From Rhizaria sp. SCN 62-66 (lineage: Eukaryota; Rhizaria, unplaced), in the NCBI GenBank assembly GCA_001724265.1, contig MEDY01000006.1, forward strand, positions 62,001-126,000: a stretch of 64,000 nt of DNA. The letters run 5' to 3'. A program made the position numbers and the translations under genes. Of this stretch, positions 46,458 through 59,200 are shown piece after piece (the first letter of the stretch is position 1; each line of letters starts with the position of its first letter). The notes under the pieces are model-generated. The model searched no databases and had not been told where the DNA came from. It saw nothing but the letters and a program-made list of their open reading frames with translations.

Positions 46458-49400
46458 TTAGCGCGACATGCGACGGCTCCCGCCACGTCCCTTCTGCTGC
46501 TTCTCACTCTCACTCTCCTCCTCTGCGTCCTCAACCACCGCGCTCGCAGCAGCGTCATGCTTGCCCTCAGCGTCACCAACCTTGCGCGTAATACTCTTAT
46601 TGTTGCTGCCCGCGTTGTTGTTATCATTAGCAGCCTTGGGAACCGTGTCTGTCTCACTGCTCTTAGAGCCAGTGACGGTCTTGTTGCCGTTCGTGTTGTT
46701 GTCGTTGTCGCTGCTACTCACGTCTGAGCTGCTCTCGTTGTCAAGGTCAGCAAGGAGCACAAAGCTGTTGTCGCTGAAGCTGGACTGACGTGAGCGCTCT
46801 TGCTCCCGGTCACGCGCACGCTTTGCATTGCGCTGCTGCTTCTTGCCCCCCGCAGTCGCACTAACAGTACTGCTCGCGGTGTCAGTGCTGCTGCTGCCCA
46901 TGTCACTGGACGCGGTGCCCACTTGGTGCCATTCACCTTCAGCGTCGGTGCTGCCAGTGTTGGAGCTCTCGTTGCCACCACTTGTAGATCGACTGATTGA
47001 TGTAGCAGTCTTCTTATCCTTTCTCTTGCCCTGACTCTCGCGGGTGGGCTCCGACTCAGCAGGGCGGTTGCTCTTGTCTGAGTGAGTGGTATCAGTGGTG
47101 TGGCGCGGTGTGTTCTCGTCAGTACGGCGATGGGCATCCGCTGATTGCTCGTTTGTTGCCGCGGTGTGATCGCGCAGGGTGTAGCTGAACGAGGGCCACA
47201 TGTGCTGTTGGTACAGCGGACTGACCATCTCGTAGAACAGACGATAACCACCGTTATCTGCGGTGTTGTCGCCAGCACTTGCCCTAGCAGCAGGGATGTT
47301 GCTAGCGTTGACACTTGTGCCGACGTTTGCATCGGATGTGCGGTTGCTCCTGTTGAGCGCGCCAGGAGAGGCAAGCACCTTCTGTTGGTACTTACTCCGC
47401 TCACCATCGCGCAGTGCAGCGCTAGCGCTGTTGTTCTGTGAGGCTGCAATGGCGGCGTAGCTTGCAGGCTGTGCGGTGTCGGTTTTATCACTGGCGAGTG
47501 AGCTCATTAGAGCGGAGTGAGTGCTGGCATCAGTATTGGGCTGAGTCGTGCCAATGTTTCGGATTAACACGTTGCGGGGACCTTGCTCCTTCCACGTTGC
47601 GCTCTTGCTCCGCCCGTGCCCACTTGCGCCAATACCGCGCCCTGGCTGGTTGTATGTTGCACCGCTGAGACCACCACTGAGCGCAATCTCACTCAGCTCA
47701 TCTCCCAGTACACCGAGGTCTAACGAGGTAAGCCCGTTGTCGTCACGCTCACCTTCGCTGTGCAACAGCGTCCGGTGCGGCAGCGTAATCGCGGGACTGT
47801 AGGCGCTGGCAGGGGCAATGATGGGCGAGACGGGGGTGTATGTTCGGCGAATAGGCGGGTTCGTATCTGCGTTAGTCTTGACTCCGTGAGGGTTGAAGTA
47901 CGGGTCAAATGGCAGATCTTCTGCGTTCAGAACGCCTCGATCGTCAGTTGCAGTATCACCCTTGCGCATACTAGACTGGATTCCAGTCTTTGCCTTGGCA
48001 CTGCTCTTGATGAAGTCGTCGCACTGCTGCTGCACGCGAGGCGACATTGGGCTGCCGGTTGACTGGCGCGCGTCTTGATCCTCGCTCTCATCAGACACGT
48101 CCTTGTTGCGAGTGCGGCCACCGTCGTCACTTGAACCTGGACTCGACTCAGAAGCCGACGAGATCGTAAATGAAATCGGACTGCTGGCCTCGCGGCTTAG
48201 ACGCGTAGTGTCAGGACTTGCTTTGGCCTTCATCACGTGCGCACCCGACCTATCTCGCTTTGTGTTCACATTATTGCGCGTAGGAACCTCGGACATGCGA
48301 ATAGAGTCTGGGCGACTAGCATCTGTCCCGGAGAGAGAACTTGAAGCGTGCTTAGCACTAGATCCTTTGTTGGCCTTAGTCGCAGGCTGTGCGCGCAAAC
48401 TCGGACGAGGGCCGGCACTTGAGCCCGGGCCGACGCGAGACTTTTTGGCGCGGTGCTGCGGACTCAGGCCACTGCCCTACCAGTACTCGGGAGCCTCCAT
48501 CTCATACTGGTCCTCAGCCTGGAAGTACGGTGGCGCAACGCCCGCAAACTAGTTGCTGGCGGAGCCGGGTGCTTGCGCGCGGTGTTGATCTTCTGCGCGC
48601 TTTGGCGCGTTGCCCATGTTTTCGGCGTTGATACTGTGGGTTGTAAAGGGGCACTGCACGCCTGCAAAGCGCGATACATTACTCGCGTGGCTAGGTCCGC
48701 GGGAGCTGCTAAACCGTGCGGGTGTGGTAGTTGAGTAAGGCAGTGATGAGGAAGACGTGTTACTACTTTCACGAACGCGTGCGCCAGCGCTAGCACTCGT
48801 ATCAAACGTTGCACCGAGGCCTAATTCTGTGAGAAAAGCGCGGGCCTCGTCCGTGAGACTAGCAAGTGCGTTGTAGTCAACCCCGTCGCGCCCGTCGGCG
48901 TCGTTATCTTCAACAGCAACAACAACAACCTCCGTGTCCTTATCTCCATCATCTTCGAAATCAGCACCGGTACCGGCAAGGGATGTGTCACGCGCAATGT
49001 CGTACTAATCTGACGTCGCACGGGTAGGAGCGCGTGACGATCCAAAAGCTGCACTCCTGTTCTGGCTCCTGTTCTGAGCGGTAGTGTCACTGTCCTCGTC
49101 AGCGGGTGTCACAAACGAAAAGCTCGTCACAGTGTACAACCCTTCTTCGTCATTTTCGATACTGCGTCGGTTGGCACATGAACCAATGTTAACATCATTG
49201 TCAAGTGGAGTGATTGTAACAGTTGACAAAGTCACAGAACCGTCATCATTAACGGTGTTGGCGCGCTGCCTCTCGCTGCTGGTTGCATCGCTGCGTCCTA
49301 GACTTGCAGCGAGAGAGCTGTAGTTGCTAGGGCGTGGCACGTTGGATGGCACATAGTAGATGCCAAGTTCGACTTCTTCATCCTGGTCTACACCCCGCCC

Positions 49401-49982
49401 ACGGTTGTCAGCGCAAGTATAAGTAGCAGCTGTTGAGGTAGGGTGACTGTGGGCAAGAGGAGCAAAAAACTGATCGATAAAATTGTCATCGCCTTCAGCG
49501 TAGTTAGAGGCTAGCGTTGCTAAGCATGAGGCGATCTCGCCGTCCAGCTCAGCAGCCTCCTCAGCGCTCATCCTTGCACCAGTGCGCGCCTCGCCTCCGC
49601 GGCCGCGGCTCCTGTTGCCGCGAGCCTCTGTGCTGGGCAACGCGTATGTGTGGCGACTATCGTTGACCTGACGCCGGTGGCGGTTGCTGTCGTGCTGGCG
49701 CTCGGCGCGGCGTTGCTGGCGCAGCAGCTTCTTATGTACACGCTCAGCCTTGCGCTCAATCTTGGCGCGTTTGCGGTCTGTGAGTCGCTCGTGGCCACCG
49801 ATGATATTGCGGTCGCGTATACGGTCAATCTCCGCTACATTAGCATAGTCGTCTGTAACGCCGTGGCTGTGGGCTGCGAGAGCGGCCTCAAGGGCTGCCT
49901 GAGCGGTGGGGAAGAGAGCTGCGGCAACGTCAACGTCTTCGTTGTGGTCAAGACTAGCATCGCTGTGAGAGATGACGACCAT
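46458..49982 (-). CDS. Large disordered protein of unknown function with three in-frame TAG codons
   Basis: Read as one frame from ATG at 49982 to TAA at 46458-46460, this is 1,174 codons with TAG at 49007-49005, 48551-48549 and 48479-48477 and no other stop. Residues 1 to about 110 include a basic helical stretch (RLTDRKRAKIERKAERVHKK, then LLRQQRRAERQ). Acidic and Ser/Thr-rich parts follow (VELGIYYVPSNVPRPSNYSS). A conserved-looking patch with aromatic residues spans the second and third TAG (APPYFQAEDQYEMEAPEYW). The C-terminus is Lys/Glu/Ser/Asn-rich and ends in basic GRGGSRRMSR. I do not know the family. The continuity of frame and composition between and after the TAGs argues for one protein. 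If TAG stops here, the gene would split into a 325-residue protein and a 646-residue ORF without a clear promoter. Convergent with the CFAP47-like gene across 275 bases. Confidence 0.65.
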
Positions 49983-50600
49983 TGCGAAGGCAAAACACGG
50001 AAAAGTGTAAGTGAAAAGATTGTGAGCACAGAGCTAAGTCATACGAGCCAAACAAAGAACAAAGTGGTGCACGTTGCGATCAAGTGTGTAGAGAGTGTTA
50101 TTGTGTAGCTGTGTATTTTTCAACGACAACGACAGCAATGACAGCAGTGACAACAACACTAACAACAACGGTACATCAGCCTTGCTCTTTGTTTGTTATC
50201 AGTGTTGCCATGTTGATACGTTGTTACTTTTCATAATATGATTTTTCAATTCATTTACAAATATCTGAGATGAGTAACACGACAGGATGTCTTCGATCAG
50301 TCGCACTTCCGCTGTCTCAGTGCTGTTAGTTACGTTCACAATGGTACACAAGAGACAGTTTGGAAGCACGATGACAGAAGCCACAGCTGCGATGTTGTTC
50401 ATCCAAATACGTAATATCACACTAAACATCATTAAACAATATCTCGCCTCAGACATAAGCAATCACTCGTTACTTTAAGCTGGCAGCCCTCATCTTGCAG
50501 CAAACACACAAACACCAACTTGCAAATACGGCAGCGCGTGGTGTTCAAAACTGTTGAACTTAACCTGGGACTGCAAACTACAAGTCAAACACGGCACATT
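49983..50600. other. Intergenic spacer
   Basis: AT-rich gap between two genes on the minus strand. It contains short (ACAACA)-like purine/pyrimidine runs around 50115-50170 and no convincing ORF. It should hold the promoter of the 46458-49982 gene; I see no clear TATA element. Confidence 0.45.
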
Positions 50601-52683
50601 TTACCAGAAGTTGTCGTTCTTGCCCTTTTTGGCAAGCTTCTTCGACTTCTTGGCGTCCTTCTTAGCCTGCTTACTGGCAGTCTTGCTCTTCTCGTCCTTG
50701 CCATCAGTGACCGTAGCAGCAGCTGGCTTTGCGTGGCTCGCGCCAATACTAGCGCCAGAGCTTGTCTTTGAGGGAGTGATGTTGCAATTAAGAGCCTTGC
50801 TGTGTTCAAGGCTAGAGCTCGCGCTCCCCTTCTTGCTCCCCTTCAAAGTGCTGCCACTGCCGCTAGCACAAGGCAGCTGCTTTCCGTCGCTGCGAGTGCA
50901 CGTCTCTTTGCTCTGGCTCTTAGTGCTGCCGGCAAGAAACGAGCCTATGCCGGCGCCAGCGCCAGCGCCGGTGCTAGAAGCCTGCGCTGTGCCAGTCTTG
51001 TTGGAGCTCTTTTTGCTAGCGCCGCCGGCGCTCTCAAAGCAAGAGAACGGGTGTGCGCGTGACATGGAGCCGTGGCCTCGCTCGTGAGCGTCGGAAGGGT
51101 GGAAGACGGAAAACAGGCCGTCCTCGCTCTCGCTACTTGTGCCGCTGCTGGTGCCGGTACTCGTGCCGGTACTCGTACCCTCGCTAGTCCCAGTGCTGGT
51201 GTCAGTGCTGGTACCGGTGCTGGTCCCAAAGCTCGTACTTGTGCTCGTACTCGTGTTGGTACTTGTGCTGGTGCCAGAGCTCGTGCTGGTTGTTGAGGTG
51301 TCGTAGAGGTCGCCGGTCGTAGTCACGCACGCGTCCCCGTCACTGTCGCCCTGGAGCTGGTGCTTGTGCTGCTGCTGAAGTTGGTACTTAATCTGGTACT
51401 GAGGGATGGCGTTGTTGTAACGCGTGTTGTTAATGTCGTCGGGAGCCACATCGTCGTAGATCTCTTGGGGAAACATGTACCTAATCAAATGCGCAAACAC
51501 AGCAATGATGGTAGAGTGAGGAAATGTTTAGAATATTGCGGACTAAACTCAATAACAGTTGATCTTCGTTCCAGGGCACGTACCCTGTTTGCATCTGAGC
51601 CCACGCAGCCTGTGCTGCCTCGAGGCGCGCACGCGCGCGCTCCATCCTGTTCATGCACATCGCAACGTCGTGGCGCGCGATGTCGATGCGGCGCACAACG
51701 CGCGCCGCGCCCCTCGAGCGTCGCGCTGCGCGCTGTTGCTGCTGCTGTTGCTGCTGCTGCTGGTCCTCAGAGCCGCGGATGCGCCCCGGTCCATGTTGCT
51801 CCGACTGTTGTTGCACATCGAAGTCCAGGTGGCGGTGTGTCGGCAGCAGAAACCCCGGGGCTTGCGCGGCGGGCGCGGGGTGCGGGTGCGTCGGCGCGTA
51901 CATGGCCGCGAACGGAGGCGTGTAGCCGCCGAAGCGCGGGATGTACCTTGGACCGTGTGCCGCGGGGCCGTGACCGTGACCATGAGCGTGCGCGTGGTGT
52001 GGAAGCGGGGGGCCGCGGCCGTGGTGGTGCGGCGTCGGAAAGTGGCCGTGGTGCGCCGGGTGGTGCGCGTGGTGGCCGTGGAAGTGACCGTGGTGGTGAC
52101 CGTGGGCCGGAGGCATGTGACCATGGGCAGGAGGCGGCATCGCGCCCCAGAACTCGATCGGGCCGCGAAAACCGCCGCCAATAGCGGCCTGGTGACGCGA
52201 ATACTGTTCGCGCTCTTGCTCGTACTGCTCCTGTGCAGAGCCAGAGCCAGAGCCTTGGTCTTGGCCTCGCTGCTGTTGCTGTGGCTGATGCTGTTGCTGC
52301 GGGTGCAGCGGCGGCTGCTGGTGCCCTTGCTGTGCCATCATCGGGTTGTGCGCGTAGTACGCACCAGGGAGCGGCGGGGGCGGGGCGTGGATGTTGTGGT
52401 CGAAGCCAGGGCCGCCGAAGCTGCCGTGGTGAGGGCCGGGTGCCTGGAAGAAGTGCGGCCGCTGGTTGTTGTTGTAGACGGCAAACGGCGGCAGCTGCGA
52501 CTGCGGAAAACCATGTTGGGGGTGCATGGGGCCACTGCCGAAGTGTCCTCCGGGCGGGCCGTGGAAGCCGGGAGGCGGTCCGAACGCGTGAGGGGCAGCG
52601 TTCGTGCCAGAGGAGCCGCCATGTTGAGTGGCGGGAGGAACACCGCGCATGCGACGATTGTCTTGCGCGATCTTCGAAAACAT
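50601..52683 (-). CDS. His/Gln-rich protein with Gly-Thr-Ser repeat, unknown function
   Basis: Two exons, 52683-51584 and 51480-50601, with a 103-base intron (gtacgt...gattag, junction GG|G), give 659 residues ending in TAA. The first half is Pro/Gly/His/Gln-rich. It includes a dense His cluster at residues about 180-235 (HHHGHFHGHHAHHPAHHGHF), which could bind metal or drive phase separation. A Gln run and a short ordered helical region follow (ARVVRRIDIARHDVAMCMNR, MERARARLEAAQAAWAQMQT), the only part that looks folded. Exon 2 carries a degenerate repeat of Gly-Thr-Ser (51141-51292), then a Lys-rich tail (SKQAKKDAKKSKKLAKKGKN). I do not recognise the family; an RNA-binding or scaffold role is a guess from composition. 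The TAG at 51483-51481 is the intron acceptor and not a coding TAG. A further upstream exon is possible because ctctag precedes the ATG. Confidence 0.72.
51141..51292 (-). repeat. Degenerate tandem repeat coding Gly-Thr-Ser units
   Basis: A 6-12 base periodic repeat (GGTACTCGT / GGTGCTGGT-like on the plus strand) spans about 150 bases and encodes GTSTGTSTDTSTGTS-type sequence in exon 2 of the His/Gln-rich gene. It shows many synonymous differences, so it is an old repeat or is kept for its protein sequence. Confidence 0.7.
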
Positions 52684-53251
52684 CTAGAGATAATAAATCA
52701 ATGGGATAAATTAATGAGTTTTTTTCTAGTGGTAAACGCAGTATAAAACCTGTTACCAATAGCTTTAAGTCGGGATCGTTATTGTAGTTTCTTGTGAACT
52801 TGGGACGTCATCGTAACGAGTGGAAGCACACTGCTCACGGTCACTTATGAGAATGGCGCCATCTATTCGCAGAAAATGTCATGATTGCAATTAATTTGTA
52901 ACGTCATTAATTTCACGTTCTAAATGTGTTAGAATTGCTCTGGAACCCTCGAAATACCAACTAATCTCCCGGAATCTGGCCAAACAAGATTCTGACCACA
53001 AGTGCAACTTGAAAAGTTGTGTAGCAAGGCGGAGATAAAACGTATTCACATCGATACAAATAGTTTTGTGTATCAAACAAAGTAGTTCTAATCTATATCC
53101 ACAGGATCTTTACAGATCTTCACACTCTAGTTCATAAAACGCAGACACAATCTGCGTTTGTACGTCACGCCCATCTGATGTGGGGCAACCAAACGTAAAC
53201 TAGAATGAAGTATGAATCATAATATAATAAGTGAAATCGAATCGTCATCGC
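52684..53251. other. Intergenic spacer
   Basis: AT-rich gap between the start of the His/Gln-rich gene and the stop of the RabGEF gene. The sequence just upstream of 52683 ends ctctag, like a splice acceptor, with a possible donor (gttttata) near 52751; a 5' UTR intron is possible. Nothing else is recognised. Confidence 0.4.
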
Positions 53252-56200
53252 TCACCGACGCTGCTCGCCGCTACCGCCCTCGGCGCCTTCCTGCGCCTCC
53301 GGGTCGGGCTCGTGCGACAGCAGCAGCTCCACGGCGGCCTGCATCGTCGCAAGGTAGTAGCCCGTCATCAGGAAGCGTTCCTTGTGCGGCATGTAGTCCT
53401 CGATCATCTGCAGCTGCGCCCACAGGCCGGGGATGCCGCCGCGGCACGCGCGCAGCATGCGTAGCTGGCACCGGACGCCGACGATCGCCGCCGCGGGGAC
53501 AAAGTCAGACGGTTGTCCCGTGGTCTCGATGTTGCTCGCGTCATCACGGGTGTTTCCACGCAGCCACGACGTCCACAGCATGTTGCGCGGAATCAACGGG
53601 CCGTCGGTGCCGCCAACGACTGTGCTCATGCTCTCGGCCGAGTCGACCGCGCCAGAGTACGCCAGCGCACTGGCGTCGGTGCGGAGCGCGCCAGAGTCGC
53701 CCGCCTCCCGCAGCACGCGCTGCGCGAGCGCGGTGTCGTGCAGAGCCGCCATCGTGTCGCTGCCGCCGCCGCGGATGAGGATAAGCGCGAATAAGATCAG
53801 CAGGTCGTCGGCGCCGATGATGATGGGGCGGCGCGGCGGCGGAGGCTTGTTCGCCTTGGCGCTGCTATCAGATGCAGCATGAGGAATCGGTGCGACCGCA
53901 GGAGTCGAGACGGTACTCTCGGTGATGACAATCGCGCTGATAGCAGACGTTGTAGCGCTGGCACCAACGGCCGCAGGGGGCGCAGAGTCCTCGGGATTCG
54001 CGGTGTTACTCTTCTCAGCGTTCGGAGTAGTGTTGTTATCCAGCGAGAACGGGTCTTCGTCGATGTTCAGCCCGGTGAAGGGCAGCTTCTCGTCGCCCGT
54101 GCGCAGCTGCTGCTGCTTCGCCGTAATGCGCGGCGACAGGAACGGCGACTGGCCCGTAGCGATGCCGCCGCTGACATTGCTGCCGGGTGCAGTCAGGGTC
54201 GACGACGAGCGCGGCATTGGCTCACGCGCAGCAACAGCGGCAGCCTTAGAGTCGCTGCTGCCGGATTGCTGTTGCTGTTGTTGCTGCTTCGCGAGCGCCC
54301 GCGCAGCCTCAAGGTCTTTCTGTTGCTGTGCGACGTCGACGCACGCGCAGACGAGCTTGGCAATCTTTGCGATGGCGATGAGCTTATCCATGGGGTCCGA
54401 AATCAGCGGCAGCGCCGAGGCGCGGAGCACCGCGGGCGCGAACGGCGACGTCAGCGGGTGCGCGCGCAGGGTCGACACGCCGCGCGACGCTAGCGGCAGC
54501 ACGTCGTGGGCACTAGCGTGGCTGCCGTCGTGGGCGCGGTGGCCGTTGTCGGCGCTGACGAGAGCGGTCGCACCGATGTGGATGTCGTTGCTGTTCTCGT
54601 TTGCGGCGTTGATGGCGGCCGTGGTAGCGGTCTCATCGAAACACAAGGGGGCTGCGAGGCCAAGACTAAATAAGACACAAAGGAAACAAAGAGTAGAAAC
54701 AATCGTTCAGTAAGTTTGTTGTTGTGCTACTGAAAAAAATGGATACAAATTAAAAGGAGTATTAAAAAATGAACAAAAATATGGCCTACCGAGAGATGAC
54801 GACGGGGCGGAAGCGCGCGACCCTGCGAGCAAGCGCGGCGTCCTTGTGCGCGTTCTGGATGCGGTAGAGGCGCGAGATGACGGTGCCGGTGAAATGGAAC
54901 AGCGTGCGCGAGACCGTGCGGCGGATCACGTGCTCGATGTGCGCGTCCGTGGGCAGCGACAACGGCGTCAGTACAAGCTGAAGCTGCTGTTGTTGGTACA
55001 GATGCCCACTGTCATCAGCGCCAGAGTGGGCGTCACTGGCCGCGGCAGCAGCGTTGTCGCCGGCGCCGCCGTTGTTGTTTGACGCAGCGGCAGCCGCGGC
55101 GGCGGTCGAGGTGGCGCCGAGATACTGCGCGGCGGCCCTGGTGGGGACGAGCTCGAGCACGCAGTCGCTGAGGATCGTCTGTGTGATGTGCGACACGGCC
55201 AGCGTGACGTCCTCGAAGGCCGTGCGGCGCACCTGCTTGAGGTAGCGCAGACTCGGATACGGCACCGGCAGCGGCGCAAAGAGCTCGGTGGGCAGCACGC
55301 GCCGCCCCGTGGGGCCCGCGAAGAGCGAGCCCGGGGGCACGGCCGTCGCAGCGCCGCCCACGGCCGCGCGGTCAACGACGCCGGCGGCAACGTCAGCGGC
55401 GTGCGCGGCGTCGCTGTTGGTGCGGGACTGCGCCGTGGACGCACCGTGACCGTGGCCGTGGGCGGGCGAGGGCGGGTACGAAGGCGCCGCGGACGGGGGC
55501 AGGTCGACGGGGAACCGCGGCGGGGCGCCGGCACCGGTGAGGTAGCGCACGAGCGGACGCAGCGGGGCGAAAAATGCCGCGCTGCCGGCGGCGGCGGAGG
55601 ACAGCGCGACGGTCGCAGCGTCAGTGGGGACGTGGACCTGGCTGGAGCTCGGACTGGGGCTGACGGCCTTGGCGCTGCCGCCGCCAGAGGCACTGTTGGT
55701 GTACGGCTTGGAGACCGAGGCGGAGAAGGCGAACGCGTCCTCGTCGTCGTCGCTGCTCAGGCTGCCGCCGTGGGCCGCACTGCCGCTGCAGTCGTCGCTG
55801 TCACTGACGCCGTCGTCGCTCTCAAAGTCGCTCTGGTTCTCCGTGCTGCCGAGCTTCGCGTTCAGGGTCGTGCTGGTACGGCTGTCTTCAGCCTGATTCT
55901 GACTCTGGCTCTGCAGCTGCGACTTGAGCTGCGCCTGCGCCTGCGCCTGGGAGGTGGAGGCCTTGTGGGGCGTCACTGGGGCCAGCAGCGCCGACAGCGG
56001 CGACGTCACCGCAGGCAGCGACATTGGCGCGCCGCTCGCGGCCGCGGCGGAGGCGGCGGCGGAGGCGGCTGAGGGCAGCAGCGACACGGCGCCGGCGCCG
56101 GGGGCCGACGACGGTCCGGCCGACAGAGCGAGGTCGTCGGAGCTGGCGCTCGCGGCGCCCAAGGGAATGTTCGCGGTGGTCGCGGGCGCGACGGAATGGC

Positions 56201-59200
56201 CGCGGCCGTGCTGCGGCGACTGCGCGAAGCTACTGGGGTAGTTGTTGTTGCTGTTGCTGTGGGGGAAGCCGCTGGGCGCCACGCAGTCGTCCCAGAGCGG
56301 GCGCAGGAACGGGGCGCGCGCGTAGAGGCGGCAAACGTACTCCACAGTCGCGGTGAAGAGCACTGACAGCGGCGAGGGCGGCAGGGACGCGGCGGGGCGG
56401 CCGGCAAGGGCGCCGGACTCAGCAGCCAACCTGGAAATGGAAACAAATTCAAAAGAGACATGCTGTGTTTGAGAAATTAGTTTTACAATTAAAAGAAAAT
56501 TGTTTCGCTCTCATAAACATGAGGCAAAAACTCCAAACAAAGTTTAATTTGTGAGCAAAATCTGCGTACTTGGTGACGAGGTCGTGCGTGAGGACGTTGA
56601 CGACCCTGTGCGAGAGCAGACACAGCGCGGGCACGGCCTCCGGCGGCGGCGTGTGCGGGTTCGCGTGCAGCATCTTCGAGTAGCGCGCGGTGTAGTAGGG
56701 CGCGCCGGAGGGGGAAAACAGCCACGGCGCTGCCGCGGGTGAGACCTCGAGCGGGTTGGGCCCCGCGGCGACCGCGGCGGCCAGCGCGGCTGCGGCGGTC
56801 GAGGACTGCGAGCGGGAGAAGGAGTCGTTGGGGCCGATGCCGGCCTCCTCGTCGTCGCACGGGGTCGCCTCGTCCTCGTTGATCTCGGCGATGAAGTCGG
56901 CGGGCGACAGCGGCGCCGCGGCGAATAAAGACGACAGCAGCGGCTGCAGCAGGTCCTTGCTCGAACCTGAACCAGTCGCGCTCGCGCTAGTGGAGCTAGA
57001 GCTAGAGTTAGAGGTAGAGCTAGAGCAAAAATGGCTGGAGTCTGCTGTCTTGGTGGGCTTGCCGCTGTCCGCGGCAAGAGGCGGCGACAGCGGCGCCGGA
57101 TGCGGGCCCGAGGCGCCGGGGGGGGCCGCGGGCGCCACAGCTATGGGGAACGACAGCGGCTGCGTCGTCGCTGCAGCGCCGCCATCGCCGTTACTACTGT
57201 TGTTCACAGGGACGGATACGGCGCAGACAACGTCAAGGAACTCGTTGAGCGCGTGTGTCGCGTCAGCCACAGGCACCGCGTAAGACGACGACGCGGACGC
57301 GCCCGCGCTCTGCGTCGAGTTGCCGCTCGCAGTGTGGCTCAGACGGGGAGCGTCACTCTTGTTGCTCGAAGTAGCGGCATTGCCGTTGGTGTCATTCGTG
57401 GTGGTGTTGTTCGGTAAATAGATAGAGGCGTCGAAGGGCGACGTCGGTAGCGGCATCAGCGAGTGCTCGTGCAGGTAAGTCTTGAACAGCGACGAGCAGG
57501 CGCCCCCCATGCCTCCGCCCACCACATCGGCCGCAACATTCGCACTCAGGCTGCTGTTGCCGCCGGCAATGGCGCTGAGTGGCGGGAGGGAGATGGCGTG
57601 CGCGCCCACCTGCGTGGGCGTCGCGGCGGCCAGCGCAGCCACCATGCGCTTGCGCATCAGCGAGCGCACGACGCGGAACGCCGAGAGCTTCGCCAGGTCC
57701 ACCGCGGGCTCGCTCGCGGCCGCCAGCAGCTGCGGCGGCGCGGCGGCCTCGGCAGCGGCAGCGGCGGCGGCCAGCGCGGCGGGCGCGGGCGCCACGGGCA
57801 GCGCCAGCACGGGGGTCGGCTGCGCCGTGGCGGCGGCTGCGGCGTCCTGGACGTCGGTCTCGCCCAGCCAGTCTTCGGCGAGCAGGAGCGAGTCGGCGGT
57901 CACGCCGGTCGCAGGCAGTGAGGAGGACTTGCACTCGTCATCGGCAACGGCAACCTGAGTATCGTCGTCGTGCTCGGGAACGTTAACCAGACTAGTGTTC
58001 TTGCTGCCATTGCTCGACTTGCTGATATTCGCAAACACTTCGTCGGTGTCCGCATCAGCGCACACAAGCTGCTCCAAGTGCACCGTCTCGAGCGCCTCGA
58101 CGACGCGCCGCGACTGCAGCGAGCAGGCGCAGCCGCCGAGCCAGAGCGCACGCAACCAGCGCCGGCGCTCGTCGGGGGACTGCGACGCGAGCAGCAGCGT
58201 GCGTTCACCGTACTGCGCGGCGGGGAACGTGACGTAGAAGTACGCCAGGTTCGGGTTCGGCGCGAAGGACGGGTACAGGCTAGCGTTCATCGCGCTGCCG
58301 TTGCCGCCGCCGCTGCCGCCACCGCTCTGCGGGGGCGGACGCGGGCGCGAGGCAGCGGCGGCGGCGGCGGCGGCCTGCGCGGGGGACGAAGCGATGGGGT
58401 ATCCGCTGGCAGAGCGGTGACCGCCGCTGTTGTTCGCGCTCGACGCAGAGCCGCTGTGGCTGCCGCGGTGACCGCTGTTGTTGTTCTGACTGGTAGCATG
58501 ATTCGCGTGGCCATGCCCGTGGCCGTGGATGTTCCCCATCGGCCGCACCGCACTGCCGCCGCCGCCGCCGCTGCTGCCGTGGTGGTGGTGCGCGTCGCCG
58601 CCGCCGTGCGCAGCGGCGTGCCCGGCGCCATTGGGCGGCGAGGCCACGGTGGAGGCGGGCACGGCGTCGAGGGCCTTGATCGTGGCGCCACCGCCGAGCC
58701 AGAACTGCTTCCCGCCGGGTGGGGGCGCCGAGGCCGCGGCGGCGAGCGGGACCTCGCTCTCGTAGATCGATAGCATGAGCAGTTTCGAGGAGAAGATGAA
58801 GAAGCGGCGGTAGGTGCGCCACTTGCAGACCTTGATGAGCCAGCCGGAGTGCAGGATCGGCTCCAGCGTCGGCGCTGGCAGTCGGAAGCGGAACGTGGCC
58901 AAGAGCAATGGGGACGGCGCCGGCAGCGCGCGCGGGGCCGTGTGGTGGCTGTTGGACCGGCTCACCTCCAGCGACTGGAACTGCGAATGTGACTGAGAGA
59001 GTGACTGTGAGCGGCTGCCACGCGTGGGGGTGCTAACGACCATCGCAGTGTCATCTCCGTTTTTGTTGTTGTTGTTGTTGTTGTTGTTTTTGTTATTGCG
59101 ACGGCGACGGTGACCGCGACGCTTGCCGCCTCGCCCGTCAGTCTGCTGCGCCGCCGCCGCCTCGGCCTCAGCCGCGTGAGTAATCGCCAGCGCGGACGCC

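Noticed and set aside
51481-51483. TAG in the frame of the His/Gln-rich gene
   Set aside because: It is the last three bases of a 103-base intron with a GTACGT donor; the spliced frame continues cleanly, so it is not evidence for a sense TAG.
54786-54788. TAG at the end of RabGEF exon 3
   Set aside because: It is inside the intron that starts gtaggc at 54789; splicing to 54665 restores the frame.
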